A stretch of 64,000 bases of DNA from assembly GCA_029204225.1 (NCBI GenBank), contig CM055107.1:25879391-25943390 (forward strand), in the 5' to 3' direction. The position numbers were made by a program, and so were the translations under genes. The first letter of the stretch is position 1; the number at the start of each line of letters is the position of its first letter. The notes beneath the pieces were generated by a model that searched no databases, was not told where the DNA came from, and worked only from the letters and a program-made list of their open reading frames with translations. Shown here piece after piece: positions 1-8,809 of this stretch. Source of the DNA: Diphasiastrum complanatum (lineage: Eukaryota > Streptophyta > Lycopodiopsida > Lycopodiales > Lycopodiaceae).

Positions 1-115
1 TCCGTACCCTTGCACTTCCCTCTTCTGTATTTGACAATCACCTTTTTGGTGTTGTATTGGTGCTTTTCCCGGACGTTGGATTATTTTCCATCTATGATGC
101 TATTCTGTTCTCACA

Positions 116-571
116 GTTGATGCGACCATTTACATATTTTATAACATAGAGAGCATTCATGCGAACTAATTTGTACAATTACTTAATACACTGCATAGTG
201 AAATTATTCATGCTACATTTGCTCATAAAGCCTACAATGTACATATTATTGCAATATATAGACATCCAAATAGTACTATTTCCACGTTTATTGAACAACT
301 AAATATAGTACTTAACAATATTCCCAAAAACGCACCCACTATTATATTGGGCGACATAAATATTAATGCATTAAACATAAACACTAATTTCCAAAAACTT
401 GAATAAGTCATGCGTGAACATAATATATAACTATCCTTTCAACAAGTAACAAATATATATGGCACCCAATTAAATCATGTTTGGACAAACATAGAAAACC
501 CCAAAAATTTATCTGAAAGTACATACGCTTATTGGTCAGATCATTCACCAATATACTACATGTGTCAATAA
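116..571 (+). pseudogene. Endonuclease/exonuclease/phosphatase-domain relic of a retroelement or Helentron
   Basis: One reading frame (codons starting at 116 and 212) encodes recognisable pieces of an APE-like endonuclease. These include IIAIYRHP, then PTIILGDININAL (the metal-binding GD-N motif), and WSDHSPIYY (the C-terminal SDH motif) near 535-560. In-frame stops at about 167, 404 and 428 show it is dead. This domain occurs in non-LTR retrotransposons and in Helentron-type helicase elements. No reverse transcriptase or helicase adjoins it here, so the parent element is not decided. The start of the window cuts off any upstream part. Confidence 0.6.
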
Positions 572-730
572 GAAAACCATTAAAAAAACTTTAACAACAT
601 CCAATTTATTTCGTGTTGCAAAGGCAGGGCCTAGTGGCTTGCCAGAATGCGCTTGTTTTGTATGCACTTTTGGATGCCAAGAAAGTGCATGTGAAAAAAT
701 TTAACTTTTTTTTACGGGCACCCTTGGCCC
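572..730. other. Intergenic stretch, possible tRNA-derived (SINE-like) 5' piece
   Basis: No coding sequence is seen. A weak A-box-like string, GGCCTAGTGGC, sits near 628-638. It is too far from the B box at 833 to form one pol III promoter. Confidence 0.2.
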
Positions 731-795
731 TTGAAAGAACGTGTAAAAAAAAATTATAAAATAAAACGTGCATATGTTAATTCAGAAGCTCGCGC

Positions 796-877
796 CATAA
801 TAGCTTTTGCATCCAAAGTTTCTTTGGTCCCAGGTTCGAGCCTCCCTTGGAAAACAAGAAGCATAATAGCTTTTGCA
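796..877 (+). mobile_element. 50-bp SINE-like fragment flanked by 16-bp target-site duplications
   Basis: The 16-mer CATAATAGCTTTTGCA occurs at 796-811 and again, identical, at 862-877. Between them, 812-861 carries GGTTCGAGCCT (833-843), a good match to a pol III B box, and ends in an A-rich stretch. This is what a 5'-truncated tRNA-derived SINE inserted by target-primed reverse transcription would leave. The inserted 66 bp (insert plus one duplication) is a multiple of three and keeps the SABATH frame open. Calling it a SINE is inference; the duplication is directly visible. Confidence 0.6.
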
Positions 878-1099
878 AGAGATAGCCCGTATGTCTGTCT
901 GTTTATATTCATCAAAGAGCTATTGATTCAATTCGTAGATCTTATTGCTCAATCTGCGGTGGATTGTTTTAATATGGCTTTGCGCAGGTTCCAGAAGGAG
1001 CTCAAAATAAGCATTGCTCTGCATGGAATAAAGGCCAGATATGGATAAGCCCAAACAGGCCAGGGATGACCTGCGTTTCTGAAATCTCGTGCACAAGAA

Positions 1100-1252
1100 A
1101 TGGCTTCGGGAAGCCTTCTCTTTGTGCTGATGGGCGGCCGAGCCTCGGCACATCCAGGACATCAATTCTCATTTCTCAATACCGACAACAAAGATTTCCT
1201 GAGCGAGTGGATAGTGGAATTTGAGAATTGCTGGAACGATCTTATCAAAGAG
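1100..1252 (+). CDS. SABATH methyltransferase, penultimate exon (part)
   Basis: This frame encodes MASGSLLFVLMGGRASAHPG and continues to WNDLIKE. It matches the SABATH segment between the FL-R-R-E helix and the EGLI/EGVI motif. It ends at a GT donor (AAAGAG|GTATCC) in phase 0. The true exon begins upstream, where frameshifts prevent a clean start. It belongs to the pseudogene at 731-1727. Confidence 0.7.
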
Positions 1253-1352
1253 GTATCCATTCGTGCCTTTCAGCTAACCGGAAATGCAGATTAGTACGAC
1301 CTTCATTATGCTCAAAGCTGACAATATCAGTGCCGATTTGATAATCATGCAG
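1253..1352 (+). other. 100-bp GT-AG intron in the SABATH gene
   Basis: The donor is GAG|GTATCC and the acceptor is CATGCAG|GGC. Both flanking exons are in phase 0. Removing it joins WNDLIKE to GVIEEDIRDSF, a continuous SABATH sequence, so the splice prediction is strongly supported. Confidence 0.8.
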
Positions 1353-1727
1353 GGCGTAATCGAGGAAGACATAAGAGATTCATTCAACCTGCCTTTATAC
1401 CACCGGAGCGTAGAGGAGGTCGAGGAGGCAGTGAGGGAGTCATCGGAATTCTCAGTCCACGTTCTGAAGCTGCTGAAATCGTCTGTGATCAACTTCAGAT
1501 CAGAAAGTGAAGCAGCAGCCGCTGATGGAGAGGAGGTGAAGGCGAAGAATGGCAGCTGGTACTCACATGCTAGAAGTAGCATTGGGCCGTTAATTGAAGC
1601 TCATGTTGGCTCCTCCATCGCCCAACTGTTATTCCAACGATTAAAAGCAAGAGCTGACAATAACATGAAGCGGATGGATAAGGCTTCCGAATATGCACTC
1701 ATGGCTGCCTCCATCATTAGCAAGTGA
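1353..1727 (+). CDS. SABATH methyltransferase, last exon
   Basis: This 375-bp exon encodes the C-terminal 124 residues and a TGA stop. DSFNLPLYHRSVEEVEEAV matches the family motif that lines the substrate pocket entrance, and a later segment IGPLIEAHVGSSIAQLLFQR matches the FRA-EPLL-AHFG region. The tail is Ala/Lys-rich. No frameshift or stop occurs inside. The exon is intact although the gene upstream is broken, so inactivation may be recent. Confidence 0.75.
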   Translation, partial: GVIEEDIRDSFNLPLYHRSVEEVEEAVRESSEFSVHVLKLLKSSVINFRSESEAAAADGEEVKAKNGSWYSHARSSIGPLIEAHVGSSIAQLLFQRLKARADNNMKRMDKASEYALMAASIISK

Positions 1728-2517
1728 TCCTTAGCATTACTCCATGGAAGTTCCAAGGATTTCATATTAATTGCGTAACTTTTTTTTTATGAAAATAACT
1801 ATGCAATTTAAGTTATTACGAAATTTATGATATTTACGTTAACAAAAATTACGAAATTTATGATAATTACGTTAACAAAAAATGACCTGCTAAGTCACCG
1901 GTGACTGGTTGAGCAGGTAATTTTTGAGAGCTCAATGTGAAATCTTGGGTATTAAGTGAAGTTTGGTGGGGTCCCAAAGCTTTTTTAAGTAGCTGAAAAA
2001 CATAACCAGATTTTTGCTCTTTCTTTTAATAATATTATCTAGCATAAATTAAAGGATGGTTCTGCCAAAATTTATTGTCTATCTTGGTGGGTTTAACTTG
2101 AAGAGCAGGTTTCTAACCAGTAACGTGAATATCAACGTTAATAACGCCTGTATGTCACGTTAATAACTTTCAATATTCACTATTCACAATTTACGTAATT
2201 ACGAATTTGAAATCCATGCATGGAACTCAGTACGGACAGGATGTCTTCGTGGTTGCAGCACCCATGGAGGTTTTGCAGTCTTATCGAGTGATCATACTAC
2301 ATAAATTGTACATATTATGCACCGTTTTAAACTTTGATGCACTTGCTCTAATCTATTGTGATGATTTACAATTCTAAAAAAAACAAGAACAATGTGGTAT
2401 TGTACCACAAAGGCCTTGCCACGTCATAATATCATGACTCCTAAAATTTTAAGATTTGTTTAAAGTGTTTGTTTATTGTTGTGAAATATTATTTTGTGTA
2501 ATTATTTTGTAGTTTTA
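1728..2517. other. AT-rich intergenic DNA
   Basis: No gene is seen. Short local duplications occur, such as TTACGAAATTTATGATA at about 1817-1833 and again near 1849-1865. This fits the 3' flank of the SABATH pseudogene. Confidence 0.3.
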
Positions 2518-2764
2518 AAATTTGGATAGTAGTTTGATGTAAGTTTTTAACATACATTTGAATGTTAGATGAGATCTATAATATTTGTTATTTATTTTAA
2601 AAGTCAATTTATTATAAGTTTTGTACAAAGTTGTTTTTTACAAATTTGGATAGTAGTTTGATGTAAGTTTTTAACAGACATTTGAATGTTAGATGAGATC
2701 TATAATATTTGTTATTTATTTTGAAAGTCAATTTATTATAAGTTTTGTACAAAGTTGTTTTTTA
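2518..2764. repeat. Two-copy tandem duplication, 124-bp unit
   Basis: Copies at 2518-2641 and 2642-2764 differ at about two positions (CATACAT/CAGACAT and TTTTAAAAG/TTTTGAAAG). The near identity suggests a recent local duplication in AT-rich non-coding DNA. Confidence 0.85.
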
Positions 2765-3065
2765 GAGAAATATGTCGATTCCATTCTTGTTGTTGTTGGC
2801 TTTTTCAAACAATGGCCCAAAGTTTGCATCATTTAAAATCCTAATTAAAAAGGATAAATTTGTTATATGACTTTGTATAATAATTTTAGTCTTGCTAAAA
2901 AAACTATTTTGAGCATTTTGCCATGAGTTGTTGAAGAGCCTAGATAAATTATTTTGTGTAATTAGTGTATATAATGATTTTGAAATATGTGAATTAATGT
3001 TTCAAGAAATTGATAAGATTTGTAATTTTTAGTAGTTTATGTAATGGGTTTATGTTTTGGTTATT
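2765..3065. other. AT-rich intergenic DNA
   Basis: Nothing recognisable. It abuts the truncated left end of the copia element that begins at 3066. Confidence 0.3.
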
Positions 3066-3261
3066 TACTTAGATTACTTTTGGACACTTCCCACACGTGT
3101 GAGTGAGAGTTGGAAGTGATTGAATGCATGTAGTAGTGTGTTTTTGCCATAGATTCAAAGATAGATCTTGAATCTCAATCTAGTCTTGATCTTGGTGCAT
3201 CTACACACCTTAGGAGATCACAAGTACATGTTGTGGACAGTCCACACGTGTGAAATCTACA
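3066..3261 (+). repeat. 5' LTR of copia F (3' portion)
   Basis: Matches 5088-5284 almost exactly and ends in CA immediately before the primer binding site. The first 600 or so bases of the LTR are absent, replaced by unrelated AT-rich DNA. Confidence 0.85.
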
Positions 3262-3274
3262 TGGTATCAGAGCC
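3262..3274 (+). promoter_or_regulatory. tRNA-iMet primer binding site of copia F
   Basis: TGGTATCAGAGCC directly follows the LTR. It is the standard plant copia PBS, complementary to the 3' end of initiator methionine tRNA. Confidence 0.85.
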
Positions 3275-3469
3275 TACCTAAGGTTACCATGCATTTTGAT
3301 CCATTTGAGTGAAAACTATCCATCAATCTTGAGCTAGAAATTGTCAAGATCCATTTTCCTAGCTATCTTGTTCAATTTTGGATCAAAAGAGATCAATAGG
3401 GCATTGATTGGGTCTGACCTGGTACTGTACAGAATCAGGTGCTCAGACACGTGTGAGGAACATCCAATT

Positions 3470-4058
3470 TCACAAGAACATGGTATTGACTATGATGAGA
3501 CCTTTGCACCCGTGTGATAAAGATGGTAAGCATTTGGTTCATCATCTCTCTTGCTACTCTATTTGGTTGGGATCTATGGCAATTGGATATCACTAATTCA
3601 TTCTTGAATGTGTCTTGAGGAGGAAGTATACATGGAGCAACCTGATGCCTACATCTCACATGGAAAGCCAAATCATGTTTGTTATTTGCAAAAGAGTTTG
3701 AATGGTCTTAAGCAAGATCCAAGGAGTTGGTATGCTAAGCTTAACACATTTCTACTCTCTCAAAAATTTGTTATGAGTGAGTATGATCATTCATCATATT
3801 TTAGATCTGCTGGAAATCATGTTACCATTTTGCTAATCTATGTGGATGACATCATATTGAGCGGATCCAACAATCCAGATTGCACTCAAGAAGGAGTTTG
3901 AGGTGCATGATCTTGGACATTTGCTCTATATCTTGGGAATAGAAGTATTTAAATCTTCTCAATCTACTTTCATTGTTCAAGAGAAGTATGCTAGCTCTAT
4001 TATATAAATAGATTTCATACAGTAGATTCTAAGCCTTGTGATACACCTATGGAGTCAA
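3470..4058 (+). pseudogene. Copia F reverse transcriptase relic
   Basis: GIDYDETFAPV (3482-3514) is followed by a stop. After a large deletion come LDITNSFLN and YMEQPDAYI, then LNGLKQDPRSWYAKLNTFL and the catalytic LIYVDDIIL near 3830-3856. A frame change gives KKEFEVHDLGHLLYILGIEV and later SKPCDTPMESN. The catalytic YVDD is still present, but several frameshifts and stops break the reading frame. The RNase H domain is not recognisable. Confidence 0.85.
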
Positions 4059-4452
4059 ATGTAATTGTATGTGGACTAGTCAAGCTAGAAAGCATAATCT
4101 TGATAATCATCATTGTTTCACATCTTCTGATCTTGATCTCCATGATCCTTATGAGGCTTGGAAGCCTCAGATTTCTCTATTTATGGTGCATCCATCATGC
4201 AAGTGGAACTTTCAAAGCAAAGATCATCATCAATCATGGAGGAAGCCCATGATCATAGTGGCATATTGGTGGAGCACTCTTCAAAGGCATTGGCAAGAGA
4301 TCTCTACCAAAGATATCTTATCATGGATATGGTGAGGGTGCTGCTATGATGGATCCCTTGGCTGATCTTCACTTCTTATGCATACCAAAGGATCCACTCA
4401 AAAAGATTTACAAACTTCTCAAGTGATCTAGTACCTTTCCAAGCTATTTTTT
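4059..4452 (+). other. Copia F internal 3' region, unrecognised
   Basis: Short open frames show no match to RNase H or gag that I can support. It lies between the RT relic and the PPT. Confidence 0.3.
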
Positions 4453-4461
4453 GAGGAGGAG
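4453..4461 (+). promoter_or_regulatory. Polypurine tract of copia F
   Basis: GAGGAGGAG lies immediately upstream of the 3' LTR start (TGTGAGAAATT). It is the expected plus-strand primer site. Confidence 0.75.
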
Positions 4462-5284
4462 TGTGAGAAATTGGCAAAAATCTAGCTTGGTATTTTTTAT
4501 GATAGAAGTTTGTAAGTGAATCTCACATGTGTGGAGGATGTTCCACGTGTGGAGAATTGTAAAGTAAATAAATTTTTTTTGATATAGGGGTCTCATAGAA
4601 TTTCATAGTCAAGCATTTAGGTGTAGGATGTTGATAGGGTCAAATTTGGCATAGATGACAGATTATCCATTTCCACTTGTAATGCCACTATTGAGCCAAA
4701 ATAGAGTAGGAGGCCAAACTCGTGCCGACTAGAGTGTAGACAAGTGTAATGCTTTTGTTTGATGAAGTTTAAGAGGTCCAATAGGATTTAGAGGTGGAAC
4801 CATGAGTGGTCCAATAGAATTTGAGGTTTGCTTGAAAATGGTCCAATAGAATCTAGAGGTGCATGGATCAATGGTCCAATAGGATTAAGAGGTGGCAATG
4901 TGTGGTCCAATCATAGTTAAGCAAAGTGGTAGCTCGTGGATCTACTAGTATCATTGTACTCCTCATTTGGATCTAATTGATTTTGAGATTGAGTGGATCT
5001 TGAGTGTAAGTGATTTTCTAGCTTTCTCTCTCTACCCAAAAGCTATTGATGATTTTCTCTCTCTACCCAAAGAGAGCAGCTTGTTTCTACTTAGATTACT
5101 TTTGGAACACTTCCCACACGTGTGAGTGAGAGTTGGAAGTGATTGAATGCATGTAGTAGTGTGTTTTTGCCATAGATTCAAAGATAGATCTTGAATCTCA
5201 ATCTAGTCTTGATCTTGGTGCATCTACACACCTTAGGAGATCACAAGTACATGTTGTGGACAGTCCACATGTGTGAAATCTACA
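4462..5284 (+). repeat. 3' LTR of copia F (823 bp)
   Basis: Begins TGTGAG and ends TCTACA, so it has TG...CA termini. Its last 197 bp match the 5' LTR remnant. It contains the tandem CCAAT-box array, two pyrimidine-rich TTTTCTCTCTCTACCC copies near 5020-5070, and palindromic ACACGTGTG elements. Confidence 0.85.
4775..4935 (+). promoter_or_regulatory. Five tandem 32-bp units each carrying a CCAAT box
   Basis: GGTCCAATAGRATT-type cores start at 4775, 4808, 4840, 4873 and 4904, so the spacing is 33, 32, 33 and 31 bp. The first four continue with TTAGAGGT-like sequence. This is a minisatellite in the upstream half of the LTR, where U3 enhancers sit. CCAAT boxes bind NF-Y. A role as enhancer is inference. 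Confidence 0.7.
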
Positions 5285-5439
5285 GGCCTAGATTCTAATG
5301 TGCTTATGGGACTAAACATAAGCTTATTACTAATTAACTTGTAAAATGCACTGAACTTAAAAACTTAGAATTTAAATCTTACACTTAGACTTTCTAAGTT
5401 AAACTATTACAAATGGTTGTTGTTTGTAATAGTTAAACT
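5285..5439. other. Intergenic DNA
   Basis: AT-rich and nothing recognised. Confidence 0.25.
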
Positions 5440-6358
5440 TCAATGATAAAAAGTTCTAGTTTTCCCAAGTCTTTTTACTCTATCAATAGAATTTAAGTGT
5501 GGGCTTACAAAACACATGCCACAATAAATTCTTAAATTTGGGCTAACATCAATGGTGGTGGTGGATTCAATGAATGAAAAACCAGAAACTATACAAGGAT
5601 GGCAGATGGAGGGATCTTGGACAATGGCATTATAGTGTGTCATTGTCACGTTGTAGCATTGGATGAGAGTGGTGGAATGGTATTGGTGATGGTCATAGTA
5701 GAGTGCCTGAAGCTCTTTGTAAGCTTGGCGGAGGGCATCGAGAAAGGCAGCGATGGTGGTGCGGCAATACTTGATGTGCTTCGCCAACACTTTTGATGCA
5801 AACTCGGGTGGTGTTGTTGGCTTGTACTCTAGCATGTACTTGACGTGCTTCAATTGAAGGTGAAGGGAGAAACATGGGTGGAATGAAGAGAGGGGGGTCT
5901 TGCATATGATCTAGCTCTAAATGAAAGCGTTGATCTTGAGGAAAATTGATAATGGAGCAAAGGCTAGCAATAAAATGAAGGCTGCAAAAATATCCAAAGT
6001 ATACATGTTTATTTGCCTTTGAAAAAGCGAGTCTAATGAAGTAGTGTAAGGTGAGAGGAATATTGTCGTCTAGAGTCATGGAGAACTTTAGAACAACATT
6101 GAACTACTTCTTGATAACCTTTAGCTCACCTTCAGCATCTCGAATTAATTGCTCTTCTTCTTGAGGCGTGGCACGTGGAGTTGCCACCTCCGTATCCCAT
6201 GTGGCTAGAGCAGCCGCATGAGTGGTTTGCAAATCCTTTAGGAGCTGGATTGATTGAGCTGATAGGCCTTTATAGTACTCAGTCCGCTTCTTCTGGAGGC
6301 TTTGGATGACCAACACTTCTTGTTCTATTCGACAATACTCAAAACAATAGTTTGGCAA
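5440..6358 (-). pseudogene. Unrecognised decayed ORF, about 300 codons in three frames
   Basis: Three minus-strand frames follow one another. At 6358-6104 the sequence reads MPNYCFEYCRIEQEVLVIQS and on through an alanine/glutamate-rich helix, a likely coiled coil. At 6079-5693 it contains DDNIPLTLHYFIRLAF and ANKHVYFGYFCSLHF. At 5853-5440 it contains MKHVKYMLEYKPTTPPEF. Together they look like one protein broken by frameshifts. I do not recognise the family. A helical protein of this kind resembles the extra ORFs carried by the Ty3-type elements at 8.8 kb and 53.6 kb, but no direct homology can be shown by eye. Confidence 0.35.
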
Positions 6359-6422
6359 AGCTCCTAAAGTTTATTGCAAGAAGAAGTAAAAAGGAGAAGC
6401 TCATTCAAAGCAATGTACCATT

Positions 6423-6713
6423 TTGGACATTAATGATAAAGAACTCCTCTCTATAAACAGAGATTTTGAAGGTAATTTGTACACTCTGGGTCACGAATAT
6501 GCCCTTTCTACTAATGTGAGTACTTCAGATGCTCAATTATGGCATCAAAGATTAGGACACTTAAACATGAGATCAATCTTGTATATGCATCATAATAGAA
6601 TGATCAAGGATTTAAACATTAATTCTGCCTCCACTAACATTCGACATGTCTGTGAGATGTGCCTACTAGGCAAACAACCTAGATCAAGATTCTCAAATTA
6701 TCCATCTACCTGA
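6423..6713 (+). pseudogene. Copia E GAG-pre-integrase fragment
   Basis: The 96-codon frame contains AQLWHQRLGHLNMRSI and HVCEMCLLGKQ. These are the H-x-R-x-GH and C-x2-C parts of the zinc-binding domain at the front of copia integrase. It stops after SNYPST, and the integrase core is missing. Confidence 0.85.
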
Positions 6714-7099
6714 GAGCTTGATGTAGCATTCTTTCTCTCCTTGAGAGCAAGCCAATTTTATACTTATCTTTTTTAATCCAAAATGGCCTCTCATTATGTG
6801 TGGTGAATGTTGATGGAGAAGGAGCTATGGGATATTGTTGCGAGCATTGAGGTGATGCCGAACACCACTCCTAAACCACTCATGTAGACATGAGGGCCTA
6901 TGATAGGAGGGCATAGAGAGCCTTATAATCACACAATCTTTTAGTGACTGCATGGAATGTCTGCATGTGGATTCTCAGAGTGATTCTGACATGCATAGGT
7001 GATTTAGATCTGTTTTGAGTGGTTATACGCATGTACTCTGACTGTTAGATACAAAACTGGGTTTTATAGTTGACAACGAGGGATTATGGCTTGTGTTAT
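6714..7099. other. Decayed copia interior or spacer
   Basis: No open frame is recognisable between the pre-integrase fragment and the RNase H fragment. A deletion within one copia element is the simplest explanation. Confidence 0.3.
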
Positions 7100-7606
7100 T
7101 GTCATGTTGCAAGTCTCAGGATACTTTTCTACAGCGATGCTAGCTGGGCATCTCTTAGGGATGACAGTAAAAGCATCTCAGAAGGATGCACCATCGCATA
7201 AGGAGCAGCAGTTCTCTAGGTCAGCAAGATGCAGATTATTGTAGCCCAGTCAACCTGCGAAGCAGAGTACGTAGCAGCAGCGAAGATGGCCAACAAAATA
7301 ATTTGGCTAAGGTAGTGCCTGGACGAATTGGACGAAACAAAGAACGAGCCATTGGCCTTGCAAATGTACAACACCTCTGCGATACACCTGACAAAAGATC
7401 CTGTGTTCCACTCAAGAACGAAGCACATTGCGATCAAGTATCACTTGATTAGGGATCTGATTGAAAGGAAGATGATGCAGACCACCTTCATAGGAATGAA
7501 AGATATGGTTGCTGACATCTTCACTAAAGCTCTGGACAAAGGGCTCTTTGAGAGGCAAAGGAGCAGTCTCGGGATCATAAATTACCATGCTTTGAGAGGG
7601 AGCTGA
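7100..7606 (+). pseudogene. Copia E RNase H domain, 3' end of pol
   Basis: Pieces read SDASWAS near 7131, then VSKMQIIVAQSTCEAEYVAA (the STCEAEY motif of copia RNase H) and ANKIIWLR. A TAG stop follows, and then LTKDPVFHSRTKHIAIKYH and ADIFTKALDKGLFERQR to the end. The frame is otherwise open from about 7200. Matches the usual last 150 residues of a copia polyprotein. Confidence 0.85.
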
Positions 7607-8120
7607 AGAAACAAAGTGTTTCTGACTACAAGGCCTTGCTAGCTTTCAGCCCTTCGCCTGACGAAGATGTTCGCGAACTCGAACATCTGGAGACACGAAA
7701 CACGAAGAGTTTTTGCGAACATAAAAGTCAACGGAGATGAAGACGAACGATTCGCGAACACGAAGGATCCACGAACGAGATTCATTTGCAGTCCAACAAG
7801 AGAGAAAAACAGATGAGTTAAACAACACCAACGGTGGAAACGAAACACGTTCTATCCTCACGCTCCAAGGAGTATCACCAGAGATCACGCAAGTACCCAG
7901 AAGTACGAAGGTCTGACCTGATGGCATGACGTCAGTAGATACTTCCTAGGTCATGGCTAATCTGCCACTCTTGTAATTCCCTGATTAGTTGTAGATGTAT
8001 AATCACTCGAATCTTAGGTTTACATAGAGAGACCGTACGTACTGGATAATACTTGACATATATTAGAACATGATACACAGAGTGTAACCAAGAGAGAGAA
8101 GAGACACAAAAGTTGTTAAA
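7602..8120 (+). repeat. Probable 3' LTR of copia E
   Basis: A purine-rich GAGAGGGAGC precedes TGAAGAAAC at the end of pol. The following sequence has LTR features: many TTCGCGAA-like motifs (about 7670-7760), a perfect TGACGTCA palindrome (7927-7934) and an AT-rich U5-like end. No second copy exists in the window, so the boundaries are estimates. Confidence 0.5.
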
Positions 8121-8809
8121 AATTCACAATTCTAGCTTGACTAGTTTTGGTCATATGACTTGTAAATAGTTAGATGGTCATGATGTGGCTTGTCACATGT
8201 GCCAAATAGCATAGGATTCCATTCATAAGGATGTTCTCAAGTAGACCTAAGTGTTAGAACCTTTGGAATGAGTCCAAATTATGCTTAGATACAAGGGAGA
8301 AAAAATAGGAGCTATTTTTGGTAATTTTTACATTGTTGAGGGATCTATAATATTCCAACCCTAACCTGGTAGGGATGAAAGATCCACCAAAATTAGCATT
8401 AGGGATAGGTTTAGGGCTACTCATACCTGCCCAAAACCGTGATGGATCATGTATATATAGGTGATGATAACTCACCAAAATCAATCAAGCAATTTCATGT
8501 TTTTTCTCTCATAATGGTGCAATTGCTCTCTATGTTCATAATTGTTTGAGTACTTGTGATTACTAATGATTATAGGATTGAATGTAGGTCTGGTGTACAG
8601 TACTCAGACTGTGGGAGGCCGTACTTTCACACGTGTGAAGCCTTCTTCAAGGATTTGGGCCATTTAGTGAGGTTCAAACATAGATTTTTGATGGATTTTG
8701 ATGGTTCAACTTGTGCTAATCTTATGAAATCATAATCTATTGTTTCCCTCATCATTTCAAGTGTTTTAGGATCCTTATTTGCTGTAATTTTTACAAAAGT
8801 AGTCTGATG
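8121..8809. other. Unassigned repeat-like DNA
   Basis: No gene is recognised. At 8638-8647 there is CACACGTGTG within a context like the copia F leader near 3430-3460 (TACAG...CTCAGAC), so part may be a decayed relative of copia F. Confidence 0.3.

Larger units (their letters stand above)
731..1727 (+). pseudogene. SABATH-family S-adenosylmethionine-dependent carboxyl methyltransferase, broken
   Basis: SABATH enzymes methylate small carboxylic acids such as salicylate, jasmonate or IAA in the cytosol. The N-terminal part (about 764-980) keeps YVNSEA and AIIAFA, followed by a degenerate stretch ending VDLIAQS. The methyltransferase core, including the SAM-binding DLGCS region, is missing. The sequence resumes near 1018 with SAWNKGQIWI, then KQARDDL and FLKSRAQEMASGSLLFVLMG, in three successive frames, so at least two frameshifts lie between 1018 and 1075. 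The last two exons are well preserved: WNDLIKE ends one exon and GVIEEDIRDSFNLPLY begins the next. The C-terminus ends at a normal stop at 1727. A family member is usually about 350-390 aa, and roughly half remains. Family assignment is strong; the substrate cannot be told. Confidence 0.8.
3066..5284 (+). mobile_element. Ty1/copia LTR retrotransposon F, internally deleted
   Basis: The element reads 5' LTR (3' part only), PBS, broken pol, PPT, complete 3' LTR. Only about 1.2 kb lies between the LTRs, against 4-5 kb in a complete copia element. Gag, protease and integrase are gone and reverse transcriptase is fragmentary. The two LTR copies share about 196 bp with only a one-base indel and one C/T difference, so the insertion is young although the interior is gutted. 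No target duplication can be checked because the left end is truncated. Confidence 0.85.

Noticed and set aside
833-843. tRNA gene suggested by a perfect B box
   Set aside because: No A box at proper distance, no cloverleaf and no anticodon arm; better explained as a SINE-like fragment.
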